This document shows, one piece after another, positions 1 to 6,165 of a stretch of DNA of 7,462 nucleotides. The stretch is from the NCBI GenBank assembly GCA_030151165.1, contig JASLEM010000488.1, positions 1 to 7,462 of the forward strand. The letters run 5' to 3'. The number at the start of each line of letters is the position of its first letter. Positions within the stretch are counted from its first letter, which is position 1. The notes beneath the pieces were generated by a model that did no database searches, was not told where the DNA came from, and was given only the letters and a program-made list of their open reading frames with translations. The translations under genes and the position numbers were made by a program. Origin of the DNA: Burkholderiaceae bacterium. GTDB taxonomy: Bacteria > Pseudomonadota > Gammaproteobacteria > Burkholderiales > Burkholderiaceae.

Positions 1-212
1 CTGACGTGCACGTCCAGCGCCGTCGGCAGGCTCGGCACGGCACCGGCGTAGCCCGCGGCCGCGCGCAACGCGGGCGCCCAGCGCTCGGCCAGCAGGCGCG
101 CGACCGTGCGGTTGCGCTCGACGTAGAACGCCGCGCCGAACAGCAGCACCAGCGCGAAGGAGGTCGCGACCTGCGCGAGGACGAGTCGCTTGAAGAGGGT
201 CGGCGCGCGCAT
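1..212 (-). CDS. Probable sensor histidine kinase, N-terminal fragment (continues past the window's left edge)
   Basis: The first 70 residues of a protein are visible, running off the left edge. After a short basic start (MRAPTLFKRL) there is one hydrophobic segment at about residues 11-31, then a polar Arg/Ala-rich stretch that would be the start of a periplasmic sensor region. The start is ATG at 212, 17 nt after the stop of the response regulator; an in-frame GTG at 227 is an alternative. There is no strong Shine-Dalgarno sequence, which suggests translational coupling to the regulator gene. The H-box, N-box and ATPase motifs lie outside the window, so the kinase call rests on an inner-membrane anchor directly downstream of an OmpR-family regulator on the same strand. 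The signal it senses cannot be read from this fragment. Confidence 0.75.
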   Translation of the reverse strand, partial: MRAPTLFKRLVLAQVATSFALVLLFGAAFYVERNRTVARLLAERWAPALRAAAGYAGAVPSLPTALDVHV

Positions 213-229
213 GGGGGCGGTCGGCACGT

Positions 230-922
230 TCAGCGCGGCACGAACACGTAGCCTTCGCCGCGCACGGTGTCGATCCAGTCCGCGCCGGGCCGCACCTCCT
301 GCAACTTGCGGCGCAGGCGCGCGACCTGGACGTCGACCGTGCGATCCTGCGGCCGGTAGCCGCCGGCCTGCACGGCGTCGCTCAAGGCCTCGCGCGACAG
401 CGCCGTGCCCGGCGCGCGGGCGAGCGCGACGAGCAGCTTGAACTCGACGCTCGTGAGCGCGAGCGCCTGCGCGCCGACGCGCACCTCGCGGCGCAACAGG
501 TCGATCTCGAGCGTGTCGAAGCGCAGCAGCGATGGCTCCGCGCGGCCCGGCGTCGCGCGCCGCAGCAGCGCGCGGACACGGGCGACGAGCTCACGCGATT
601 CGAACGGCTTCGCGAGGTAGTCGTCGGCGCCGATCTCGAGGCCCAGCACGCGATCGAGCGGATCGCCGCGCGCGGTGAGCATCACGATGCCGAGCGCCGG
701 GTGCAGCGCGCGCCAGCGGCGGCAGAGGTCGTAGCCGTTGGCGTCCGGCAGCATCACGTCCAGCAGCACGAGCTCCGGCCTCAGCGCCGCGAGATCGCGT
801 TCGCCGTCGCCGCCGGTCAGCACCGCGTGCGTCGCCCAGCCTTCGCGCTGCAGCAGCTCCACGACCATGCCGGAGAGCTCGGCGTCGTCGTCGACGATCA
901 GGATCAGCGGCTTCGAGTTCAT
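230..922 (-). CDS. OmpR-family two-component response regulator, CpxR-like
   Basis: A 230-residue cytoplasmic transcription factor. The receiver domain spans about residues 6-121, with the acidic pair at D11-D13, the predicted phospho-acceptor D55 in LVLLDVMLP, the conserved T83 in MLTARG and K105 in AKPF. A winged-helix DNA-binding domain follows at about 132-229, with RTVDVQVARLRRKL and the C-terminal RGEGYVF hairpin. The stretch around LDRVLGLEIGADDYLAKPF and RELVARVRALLRR closely resembles E. coli CpxR as I recall it, so an envelope-stress regulator is a reasonable guess, not proof. ATG at 922 is chosen because it starts just before the receiver fold; the longer open frame upstream has no receiver homology. 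The gene is followed by the sensor gene and is divergent from the secreted repeat protein at 1103. No clear Shine-Dalgarno sequence precedes the ATG. Confidence 0.93.
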   Translation of the reverse strand: MNSKPLILIVDDDAELSGMVVELLQREGWATHAVLTGGDGERDLAALRPELVLLDVMLPDANGYDLCRRWRALHPALGIVMLTARGDPLDRVLGLEIGADDYLAKPFESRELVARVRALLRRATPGRAEPSLLRFDTLEIDLLRREVRVGAQALALTSVEFKLLVALARAPGTALSREALSDAVQAGGYRPQDRTVDVQVARLRRKLQEVRPGADWIDTVRGEGYVFVPR

Positions 923-1102
923 GCGCGTGAGGAAGGGAAGGGCCTCGGTCGGCTCGAGTGTAGGCGGGCGTCCCGCGGGCGCGCGAGATGTTTCAGCGCC
1001 GTCGCATTTCGTCGCGCGGCGTGGTCGCGAAGCGGACGGGGCGGCCGTTGAATGAGGGCATCGACAACGTCGTCGTGCACCTTTCAATCACAGGAGCTCA
1101 CC
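923..1102. promoter_or_regulatory. Divergent intergenic region between the response regulator and the secreted repeat protein
   Basis: This 180-bp gap must hold the promoters of both divergent transcripts. On the minus strand a TACACT hexamer at 957-962 is a possible -10 for the regulator, without a good -35. On the plus strand TCGACA at 1061-1066 and TTCAAT at 1083-1088, 16 bp apart, are a weak -35/-10 pair for the 1103 gene. The implied transcript start would fall inside or just upstream of the Shine-Dalgarno sequence, so this promoter is doubtful. I find no GTAAA-N5-GTAAA CpxR box and no clear inverted operator. Confidence 0.4.
1092..1096 (+). promoter_or_regulatory. Shine-Dalgarno site for the secreted repeat protein
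   Basis: AGGAG lies 6 nt upstream of ATG 1103. It decides the start: the open frame extends upstream to 1052, but only ATG 1103 has both this site and a signal peptide directly after it. Confidence 0.8.
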
Positions 1103-1444
1103 ATGTTCACCAGGACTTTCGCTCTCGCCGCCATCGCCGCCCTGACCATCGCCACCGGCGCCGCGCACGCCGGCGGCCACTCGTCGGCGATCACCTTCGG
1201 CAACGGCAACACCGCGACGCGCACCGTGCAGCGCGCGGACGGCCACGTCGTCGACACCACCACCGGCCCGAACGGCGCCACGCGCACGCGCACCGTCGAC
1301 CGCACCGCCGGCGCCACGACCGCGAGCGTGACGGGCTTCGACGGCGCCACGGCCTCGCGCAGCACCGTGCGCACCGGCGACGGCTCGACGACGACCATCA
1401 CCGGTCGCCGCGGCCGCACCGGCACCATCGTCACCACGCACTGA
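1103..1444 (+). CDS. Secreted Thr-rich protein with three 23-residue repeats; function unknown
   Basis: A 113-residue protein I do not recognise. Residues 1-23 form a textbook Sec signal peptide (basic MFTR, hydrophobic Ala/Leu/Ile core, cleavage after AHA), so the mature protein should be periplasmic or exported. It has no lipobox cysteine. From residue 34 to 102 there are three gap-free 23-residue repeats (34-56, 57-79, 80-102) with the shared pattern N/D-G-x-T at the start, R at position 7, R at position 11, G at position 14 and T-G near the end. An 11-residue tail follows. Alternating Thr/Val/Arg residues between Gly/Asn/Asp turns suggest stacked beta strands. It is very rich in Thr and Arg and lacks Cys, Trp, Tyr and Lys. 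It is divergent from the CpxR-like regulator and only 10 nt upstream of the hydroxylase gene, so the two plus-strand genes are probably cotranscribed. A structural, stress-related or surface role is inference only. Confidence 0.82.
   Translation: MFTRTFALAAIAALTIATGAAHAGGHSSAITFGNGNTATRTVQRADGHVVDTTTGPNGATRTRTVDRTAGATTASVTGFDGATASRSTVRTGDGSTTTITGRRGRTGTIVTTH
1202..1408 (+). repeat. Three tandem 69-bp coding repeats (23 residues each)
   Basis: Units are 1202-1270, 1271-1339 and 1340-1408, in perfect register with no gaps at protein level. DNA similarity is diluted by codon changes, so this is an old duplication kept by selection on the protein rather than a recent slippage event. Confidence 0.78.
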
Positions 1445-1454
1445 GTGGCGCGCC

Positions 1455-2315
1455 ATGCCCGCACCGATCGCGAACGCCGGCGGGATCTTCGAGGTCGAGC
1501 CGCACCTGCACGGCGCGCTCGGCGTCCTCGCCGGCGTGCTGGTGGCGGCGGTGCTGCTCGAGGCGCTGCTGCGGCGTTTCGTGCTGCACCGGCCGGTGGC
1601 GTGGGGCGGCGTCGCCGCTTCGCTGGCGGACGCGGTCGTGCGGCGCGGCGTCGAGCTCGCAGGCCTGACGCTCGCCGCGCCCGTGCCGGCCTGGGCGTTC
1701 GCGCATCGCGCGACGACGATCCGCATGGACTCGGCCGTCGCGTGGCTGGCGCTGCTCCTGCTCGTGGAGTTCGTCTACTACTGGCACCATCGCGTCATGC
1801 ACCGCGTGCGCTGGTTCTGGGCGACGCATTCGGTGCACCACTCGTCGAACGAGCTGATGCTGGCGTCGGCGATCCGCCTCGGCTGGACGGGCCGGCTCGG
1901 CGGTGCGCTGGTGTTCTATTCGCCGCTGGTGTGGGCCGGCTTCGCGCCGCAGGCCGTGTTCGGGCTCGTCGCGGCCGGCCTTTTCTACCAGTTCTGGATC
2001 CATGCCGACTGGCTGCCGCGCCTCGGGCCGCTGGAGTGGGGGCTCAACACGCCGACGCACCACCGCGTCCACCACGCGAGCAACCCCGAGTACCTCGACT
2101 GCAACTACGGCAGCGTGCTGATCGTCTGGGATCGCCTGTTCGGCACCTTCGTCGACGAGCGCGCCGACATCGCGATCCGCTACGGCCTCGTGCATCCGGT
2201 GCACAGCCACAACCCGGTGCGCATCGCGTTCAACGAATGGCTCGCGATGGGCCGGGCCTTCCTCGGCACGCGTGGCGTGCGGGCGCGGCTGGGCGTGCTG
2301 TTCGGGCCGCCTTGA
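1455..2315 (+). CDS. Fatty acid hydroxylase / sterol desaturase superfamily membrane protein
   Basis: A 286-residue integral membrane di-iron enzyme of the PF04116 type, which hydroxylates or desaturates membrane lipids using O2. The histidine clusters that bind the two irons are all present: HRVMH at 112-116, HSVHH at 125-129, H183 in WIHADW, and HRVHH at 203-207. The family's C-terminal signature (NYG, then WDRLFGTF) sits at about 217-232. Hydrophobic segments occur at about 20-40, 68-84, 94-110 and 150-180, consistent with a multi-pass inner-membrane protein with the His clusters facing the cytoplasm. Length is typical of bacterial members. ATG 1455 is 10 nt after the repeat-protein stop, with a poor Shine-Dalgarno sequence, which suggests coupling. 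The substrate cannot be read from sequence; lipid A acyl chains, ornithine lipids, hopanoids or carotenoids are all possible in this superfamily. Confidence 0.9.
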   Translation: MPAPIANAGGIFEVEPHLHGALGVLAGVLVAAVLLEALLRRFVLHRPVAWGGVAASLADAVVRRGVELAGLTLAAPVPAWAFAHRATTIRMDSAVAWLALLLLVEFVYYWHHRVMHRVRWFWATHSVHHSSNELMLASAIRLGWTGRLGGALVFYSPLVWAGFAPQAVFGLVAAGLFYQFWIHADWLPRLGPLEWGLNTPTHHRVHHASNPEYLDCNYGSVLIVWDRLFGTFVDERADIAIRYGLVHPVHSHNPVRIAFNEWLAMGRAFLGTRGVRARLGVLFGPP

Positions 2316-2371
2316 GGCCTAGCGGCGCTGCCGCGTCGATACGACCGTCCTATCGCCGCCATTGACCTTCC

Positions 2372-2403
2372 TTCACACGCGCGGCGCCCCGCGTCCGTAA
2401 AAT
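2372..2403 (+). promoter_or_regulatory. Candidate lpxC promoter giving a leaderless transcript
   Basis: TAAAAT at 2398-2403 is a good -10 match (5 of 6) in otherwise GC-rich DNA and ends 6 nt before the lpxC ATG at 2410. Transcription would therefore begin at or next to the start codon. TTCACA at 2372-2377 matches the -35 consensus at 5 of 6, but the spacing is 20 bp, longer than ideal; TTGACC at 2362-2367 is too far away. No Shine-Dalgarno sequence lies upstream of the ATG, which fits a leaderless message. Confidence 0.5.
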
Positions 2404-2409
2404 GCGCGG

Positions 2410-3345
2410 ATGCTCCAGCAACGCACGCTCAAGTCGATCACCCGCGCCGTCGGCGTGGGGCTGCACAGCGGACAGAAGGTGGAGATGACGCTGCGTCCCG
2501 CGGCGCCCGACACCGGCATCGTGTTCCGCCGCGTCGACCTGCCGCAGCCGGTCGACATCCCGGTCAACACGACGTCGGTGTCCGACACCCGCATGGCCTC
2601 GACGATCTCGCCCGGCGGCGACCCCGGCGGCCCGAAGGTGCAGACCATCGAGCACCTGATGTCGGCCTGCGCGGGGCTGGGCGTCGACAACATGATCGTC
2701 GACATCACCGCCGACGAGGTGCCCATCCTCGACGGCTCGTCGGCCAGCTTCGTGTTCCTGCTGCAGAGCGCGGGCATCGCGCTGCAGGACGCGCCGAAGC
2801 GCTTCCTGCGCGTGGTCAAGCCGGTCGAGGTGCGCCGCGGCGAGGGCGCCTCGCTGGCGTGGGCGCGCCTCGAGCCCTACCACGGCTTCAAGCTGACGTT
2901 CGAGATCGAGTTCAACCACCCGGCGGTCGACGCGACCGGCCAGCAGGTGAGCTTCGACATGGGCGGCGGCCAGTACAAGCGCGACATCGCGCGCGCCCGC
3001 ACCTTCGGCTTCACGAAGGATCTCGACCTGATGCGCTCGCGCGGCCTGACGATGGGCGGAAGCATGGACAACGCGATCGTCGTCGACGACTCGCGCGTGC
3101 TCAACGCCGACGGCCTGCGCTACGACGACGAGTTCGTGAAGCACAAGATCCTCGACGCCATCGGCGACCTCTTCGTCGTCGGCCACCCGCTGCTCGCGAG
3201 CTACCACGCCTACCGCAGCGGCCACGCGCTCAACAACCTGCTGCTGCGCGCGCTGCTCGCCGACCCGAGCGCCTACGAGACGGTCACGTTCGAGGACGTC
3301 GCGAAGGCGCCCGCCGGGTTCGCCGAACTCGCGCCAGCCTGGTAG
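2410..3345 (+). CDS. lpxC: UDP-3-O-acyl-N-acetylglucosamine deacetylase (LpxC)
   Basis: LpxC removes the acetyl group from UDP-3-O-acyl-GlcNAc, the committed step of lipid A synthesis, using Zn2+ in the cytoplasm. The protein is 311 residues, close to the usual ~305. It starts with the family hallmark QRTLK and GVGLHSG. Predicted zinc ligands are H82 (in TIEHLMSA), H245 and D249 (in [11 protein letters not shown]); E81 is the likely general base and H272 (in SGHALNN) the second catalytic residue, matching H79, H238, D242, E78 and H265 of E. coli. Two pseudo-symmetric domains are implied by the full-length alignment. The C-terminal tail after about residue 285 is the region used for FtsH turnover in E. 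coli; whether that applies here is unknown. Usually lpxC lies in or near the ftsZ cell-division cluster; here the upstream same-strand gene is a hydroxylase, and the gene downstream is convergent. Confidence 0.97.
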   Translation: MLQQRTLKSITRAVGVGLHSGQKVEMTLRPAAPDTGIVFRRVDLPQPVDIPVNTTSVSDTRMASTISPGGDPGGPKVQTIEHLMSACAGLGVDNMIVDITADEVPILDGSSASFVFLLQSAGIALQDAPKRFLRVVKPVEVRRGEGASLAWARLEPYHGFKLTFEIEFNHPAVDATGQQVSFDMGGGQYKRDIARARTFGFTKDLDLMRSRGLTMGGSMDNAIVVDDSRVLNADGLRYDDEFVKHKILDAIGDLFVVGHPLLASYHAYRSGHALNNLLLRALLADPSAYETVTFEDVAKAPAGFAELAPAW

Positions 3346-3349
3346 ACAA

Positions 3350-3366
3350 GCGCCAGCTGTTGGCGC
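3350..3366 (+). terminator. Hairpin just after lpxC
   Basis: GCGCCA (3350-3355) and TGGCGC (3361-3366) form a 6-bp stem with a 5-nt loop, starting 4 nt after the lpxC stop. No T-run follows, so it is at best a weak or Rho-assisted terminator or an RNA 3'-end stabiliser. Confidence 0.4.
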
Positions 3367-3418
3367 AGCACTGCGGCCGGCGCTGCCGCTCGACTCTGAG
3401 CACGAAGTTCAAGGGAGC

Positions 3419-3492
3419 GCTGGAGCCGGCTTCGCCGGGCCAGTCGCGGAGCGCCCCCTCGGGGGGCAGCGAGCGCCAGCGAGCGTGGGGGC
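3419..3492. repeat. Palindromic intergenic repeat of Burkholderiales type at a convergent gene end
   Basis: The element contains a hairpin CCGGC-TTC-GCCGG (3426-3438), flanked by CTGG/CCAG (3420-3423/3440-3443). A second hairpin GCCCCC-TCG-GGGGGC follows (3453-3467). Then comes a direct repeat of AGCGAGCG (3468-3475 and 3478-3485) and a closing GTGGGGGC. From memory, near-identical C5/G5 plus AGCGAGCG elements are scattered between genes in Comamonadaceae and related genera; I could not search this. Here it fills the gap between lpxC and the convergent gene ending at 3493, so it may work as a bidirectional terminator. The rest of the 3346-3492 gap holds only small GC hairpins, for example GCGGC/GCCGC at 3373-3389. 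Confidence 0.65.
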
Positions 3493-3951
3493 TCAACTCT
3501 CCGGCCACTGCGGCTCCTCGCCGCTGTCGTCGAAGCGCGGGAAGATCGTCATGTTCACGATCTTGCCTTTCGCCGCCCAGAACATCAGGCCGTGCTGCTC
3601 GCTCTGGAAGCACTGGCCGGAGTCGGCGAAGTCGTCGGTGAGTTCGAGGTCGGCGATGTCGGCCTCGGCGGCCAGGCGCGGCAGGGCCTCGACCTCGCAG
3701 CCGATGATCGCGACACCGTTGATCGTCGTCTCCGTCGACCAGGCGGTGATCGACTCCAGCTTGGAATCGGGCACGGCCTCGAACTCCAGCTCGATCTCGC
3801 CGCCCTGGTAGAACCAGGTCTCGACGGCGCCGCTTTCCTCGTCGCGCGAGGTCTCGACGGAGTCGGGCTTGCCGGCCGCCGCGCGCACGAGGTCGCGGCT
3901 CATGCCGAGCACGAAGGGGGAGATTCCGAAGTAGGGTGTTGCGTCGGCCAT
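3493..3951 (-). CDS. Acidic cytosolic protein of unknown function with possible internal duplication
   Basis: A 152-residue protein I do not recognise. It has no signal peptide, lipobox or membrane segment, and is strongly acidic, especially at 93-120 and at the C-terminus. Residues 12-34 (SPFVLGMSRD, then GKPDSVE) resemble the 'G-M-S-x-x-x-V-x-x-x-x-G-x-P' helix motif of BamE/SmpA-like small folds and some immunity-type proteins; this is a pattern resemblance only. Two halves, about 12-71 and 79-137, each end in a similar beta-rich run (FEA...KLESITAW versus FWA...KIVNMTIF), suggesting a duplicated small domain. The start at 3951 lacks a clear Shine-Dalgarno sequence. M17 in GMSRD is internal to the motif and so is a poor alternative. 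The gene is downstream of ruvC on the same strand, separated by a strong hairpin, and converges on lpxC. Confidence 0.78.
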   Translation of the reverse strand: MADATPYFGISPFVLGMSRDLVRAAAGKPDSVETSRDEESGAVETWFYQGGEIELEFEAVPDSKLESITAWSTETTINGVAIIGCEVEALPRLAAEADIADLELTDDFADSGQCFQSEQHGLMFWAAKGKIVNMTIFPRFDDSGEEPQWPES

Positions 3952-3975
3952 GGGAGCTCGCGAGAGGGAGGACAG

Positions 3976-4003
3976 GCCGGCGGCGGGGCGGATCGCCGCC
4001 GGC
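3976..4003 (-). terminator. Strong GC hairpin downstream of ruvC
   Basis: A perfect 10-bp stem (GCCGGCGGCG at 3976-3985 with CGCCGCCGGC at 3994-4003) and an 8-nt loop lie 7 nt after the ruvC stop. On the minus strand a pyrimidine-rich stretch follows, but there is no real T-run. It probably ends the plsC–cdsA-like–ruvC transcript or protects its 3' end, and separates it from the unknown gene at 3951. Confidence 0.65.
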
Positions 4004-4010
4004 GAAACCG

Positions 4011-4559
4011 TCAGTATGTACGACCGCCGCGAAACTGGGCGTGCTGCTTGCGCGCGAGCGGGGTGGCCGCCGCCAGCGCGGCCATCGTGCGGCCGGCGTG
4101 CGCGTGCATGATCGCGAGCCCCAGCGCGTCCGCGGCGTCCTTGCCGGGCACGCCCGGCAGCGCGAGCAGGCGCTTGACCATCTCCTGGATCTGCTCCTTC
4201 TTTGCCTGTCCCGCGCCGGCCACGGCCTTCTTCATCTGCGTGGCCGTGTACTCGGAGACCGCGAGCCCGGCCGAGACGAGCGCCGCCAGCGCCGCGCCGC
4301 GCGCCTGGCCCAGCAGCAGCGTGCTCTGCGGGTTGACGTTGACGAAGACGATCTCGATCGCCGCCTCCTGCGGGCCGTAGTGCTGCACGACCTCGCGCAC
4401 GCCGTCGAACAGGATCGCGATGCGGCCGGGCAGGTCGCCGCGCGCGTGCTTGACGGTGCTGATCGTGCCGCTGGCCACGTAGCGCAGCGTCGCGCCTTCG
4501 CAGTCGATCACGCCGAAGCCGGTCGTCTGCAGGCCGGGGTCGATGCCGAGGATGCGCAT
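4011..4559 (-). CDS. ruvC: Crossover junction endodeoxyribonuclease RuvC
   Basis: RuvC cuts Holliday junctions symmetrically during recombinational repair, working with the RuvAB branch-migration motor. The 182-residue protein has the RNase H-like fold signature: [10 protein letters not shown] with D7, E69 in AIEIVFV, and D141 and D144 in KDAADALG form the four-acid metal site (D7, E66, D138, D141 in E. coli). [10 protein letters not shown] at 82-91 and the Lys-rich stretch near 110-121 are also conserved. The C-terminal GGRTY tail is basic, as in other betaproteobacteria. ATG 4559 follows the cdsA-like stop after only 2 nt, so translation is probably coupled. A longer open frame continues upstream in the same frame, but it only overlaps the cdsA-like gene. 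ruvA and ruvB, which often follow ruvC, are not in this window. Confidence 0.97.
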   Translation of the reverse strand: MRILGIDPGLQTTGFGVIDCEGATLRYVASGTISTVKHARGDLPGRIAILFDGVREVVQHYGPQEAAIEIVFVNVNPQSTLLLGQARGAALAALVSAGLAVSEYTATQMKKAVAGAGQAKKEQIQEMVKRLLALPGVPGKDAADALGLAIMHAHAGRTMAALAAATPLARKQHAQFRGGRTY

Positions 4560-4561
4560 GG

Positions 4562-5536
4562 TCAGGCTCGCGTCTGGAAATACCAGCGGGCCGAGTGGAA
4601 GAACACGGGCGCCGCGAAGCACAGCGGCGCGACGCGGTCGAGCAGCCCGACGGCGCCGGTGACCGCGCCGGTGTTGCCCCAGTAGTTCACGCCCGCGTCC
4701 TTCTTCAGCGCCGTCATCACGAACTCGCCGAGCGTCCCGGCCGCGCCCGCGATGAAGGCCATGCCCATCGCCTGCAGCAGCTTGAACGGCGTGATCCAGA
4801 ACAGCAGCCCGCCGACGACCGCCGCGCCCAGGCACGCGATGAACCACGCACGCAGGCCGAAGCTGCGGTCGATCATGCGCGCGACCGGGCGGCGGCGCAG
4901 CTGGTGGCTGGCGATCTGCTCGAAGAGCTGCGCCGAGACCGTCACGATCACGAGGAAGAACACGAGGAACGCGCCGCGGTCCTGCGCGTGCGGGAAGTCG
5001 AGCAGCAGCAGCGCGGGTGCATGCGAGAGCCCGAACACGCACACCATCACGCCCCACTGGATCTTCGCGTTGCGCTCGAGGAAGCGCAGCGGGTCGCCGC
5101 CGAGCGCGCTCAGCACGGGAATCGCGAGGAACACGTAGACCGGGATGAACACGGTGAAGAGATCGAAGCTGCGGCTGCCGGCGAGGATGTACTGCACCGG
5201 CAGCACGACGAAGAACGCCAGCATCAGGCTGCGGTGGTCGGCGCGGCGCGTCTGCATCAGCGTGACGAACTCGCGCAGCGCGAGGAACGAGACGACGGCG
5301 AACAGGAACGTCGCGCCGGCCGCGCCCGAGACCCACGCGAGCCAGAACACCAGCGCGCCCGTCCACATCGCGCGCAGGTTGGCGACGAACGCCGTCATCG
5401 CGCGCTCGCTGACGGGCTTGCGCTCGCGCATCGCGACGAACACGGTGCCGGCCGACACGAGCAGCAGCCCGCCGAACAGGATCAGGAACAGCATGCCGAT
5501 CTGCTGCTGCGTGGTGAGGGATTGCAGCCACTTCAT
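4562..5536 (-). CDS. CdsA-like (phosphatidate cytidylyltransferase family) membrane protein with eroded catalytic signature
   Basis: A 324-residue multi-pass membrane protein with hydrophobic segments at about 13-34, 58-72, 74-90, 104-118, 126-144, 162-180, 188-204, 229-248 and 255-268. The C-terminal layout ([19 protein letters not shown], then CFAAPVFFH) is that of CTP:phosphatidate cytidylyltransferases, which make CDP-diacylglycerol for phospholipid synthesis. However, the family signature S-x-x-K-R-x4-K-D…H-G-G-x-x-D-R-x-D is broken: KR is KK (278-279), KD is NY (284-285), HGG is missing, and the last Asp of DRxD is Ala (D300, R301, V302, A303). The 'SPxKTxEG' region is also not recognisable. 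It may therefore be inactive, regulatory or altered in chemistry. It overlaps plsC by 4 nt (ATGA) and precedes ruvC by 2 nt. A canonical cdsA would be expected elsewhere in the genome. Confidence 0.85.
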   Translation of the reverse strand: MKWLQSLTTQQQIGMLFLILFGGLLLVSAGTVFVAMRERKPVSERAMTAFVANLRAMWTGALVFWLAWVSGAAGATFLFAVVSFLALREFVTLMQTRRADHRSLMLAFFVVLPVQYILAGSRSFDLFTVFIPVYVFLAIPVLSALGGDPLRFLERNAKIQWGVMVCVFGLSHAPALLLLDFPHAQDRGAFLVFFLVIVTVSAQLFEQIASHQLRRRPVARMIDRSFGLRAWFIACLGAAVVGGLLFWITPFKLLQAMGMAFIAGAAGTLGEFVMTALKKDAGVNYWGNTGAVTGAVGLLDRVAPLCFAAPVFFHSARWYFQTRA

Positions 5537-6159
5537 GCGGCACCGCCCGGCTTGAGGTCGATCACCGCGTTGCGCGCGCGGGCGAGGAAGTCGGCCTTGG
5601 TCTCGTCGACACCCGGGTTGCAGGCGGCGCCGAACGTCACCGTGCACAGGATCGGCACGGGCACGACCTCGCCCTTGGGCATCACGCGCTGCACGTTGTC
5701 GATCCACGCGGGGATCAGCTGCACGTGCGGGAACTTGCGCGCGAGGTGGAACAGGCCGCTCTTGAACTCCTGCGGGATACCCTTGCCGCTGCGCGTGCCT
5801 TCCGGGAAGATCACCAGCGACGCGCCCTGCTCGAGCGCCTCGACCAGCGGCGCCAGCGGATCGGGCCCGCCTTCCTTGCGCTCGCGGTCGACGTACACCG
5901 CGCGGAACACCTCGCGCGTGATCCAGTGCTTGAGCGGCGTCTTCGTCCAGTAGTCGCTGGCGGCGATCGGGCGCGTCTGCACGCGCAGGTCGGCGGGCAG
6001 CACGGCCCAGATCAGCACCCAGTCGAGGTGACTCTGGTGGTTGGCGAAATAGATGCGTTGTTCCGCTTTCGGCGGCACGCCTTTCCAGTGGCCTTGCGCG
6101 CCCGTGATGAGGCGCGCAATGGCCGCGAGCACGAAGCCCAATGCGTCAGCAGCGGTCAT
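5533..6159 (-). CDS. plsC: 1-acyl-sn-glycerol-3-phosphate acyltransferase family protein (PlsC-like)
   Basis: This 208-residue protein should transfer an acyl group to lysophosphatidic acid to make phosphatidic acid, on the cytoplasmic face of the inner membrane. The catalytic H-x4-D motif is NHQSHLD (H41, D46) and the glycerol-phosphate binding motif FPEGTRS is at 118-124, both intact. A short hydrophobic segment at about 5-19 is a likely membrane anchor. ATG 6159 is chosen because the family fold begins soon after it; the frame extends 65 codons upstream, but that sequence looks non-coding. Its stop overlaps the cdsA-like start (ATGA), so product and next enzyme are linked: PlsC makes the substrate that a CdsA would use. 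Substrate preference cannot be read from sequence, and other lysophospholipid acyltransferases share these motifs. Confidence 0.92.
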   Translation of the reverse strand: MTAADALGFVLAAIARLITGAQGHWKGVPPKAEQRIYFANHQSHLDWVLIWAVLPADLRVQTRPIAASDYWTKTPLKHWITREVFRAVYVDRERKEGGPDPLAPLVEALEQGASLVIFPEGTRSGKGIPQEFKSGLFHLARKFPHVQLIPAWIDNVQRVMPKGEVVPVPILCTVTFGAACNPGVDETKADFLARARNAVIDLKPGGAA

Positions 6160-6165
6160 GCGGCC

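Noticed and set aside
923..1102. A CpxR-type operator in the divergent promoter region
   Set aside because: I looked for GTAAA-N5-GTAAA or an obvious palindrome and found none; the CpxR resemblance is at protein level only.
1431..2210. Minus-strand open frame (259 codons) across the hydroxylase gene
   Set aside because: The plus-strand frame has all the iron-binding His motifs; the antisense translation is compositionally biased and unlike any family.
2350..3225. Long minus-strand open frame (291 codons) across lpxC
   Set aside because: It is antisense to a complete, motif-intact lpxC; its Arg/Ala/His-rich translation with no family pattern is typical of a shadow frame in GC-rich DNA.
4011..5543. 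A single 510-residue minus-strand frame that would fuse ruvC to an upstream domain
   Set aside because: Only the last 182 residues (RuvC) look like protein. The upstream part is an out-of-frame reading of the cdsA-like gene, which is intact in its own frame.
4595..5953. Long plus-strand open frame (452 codons) across the cdsA-like and plsC genes
   Set aside because: Antisense to two well-supported genes, with an Arg/Glu/His-rich low-complexity translation and no start signal.
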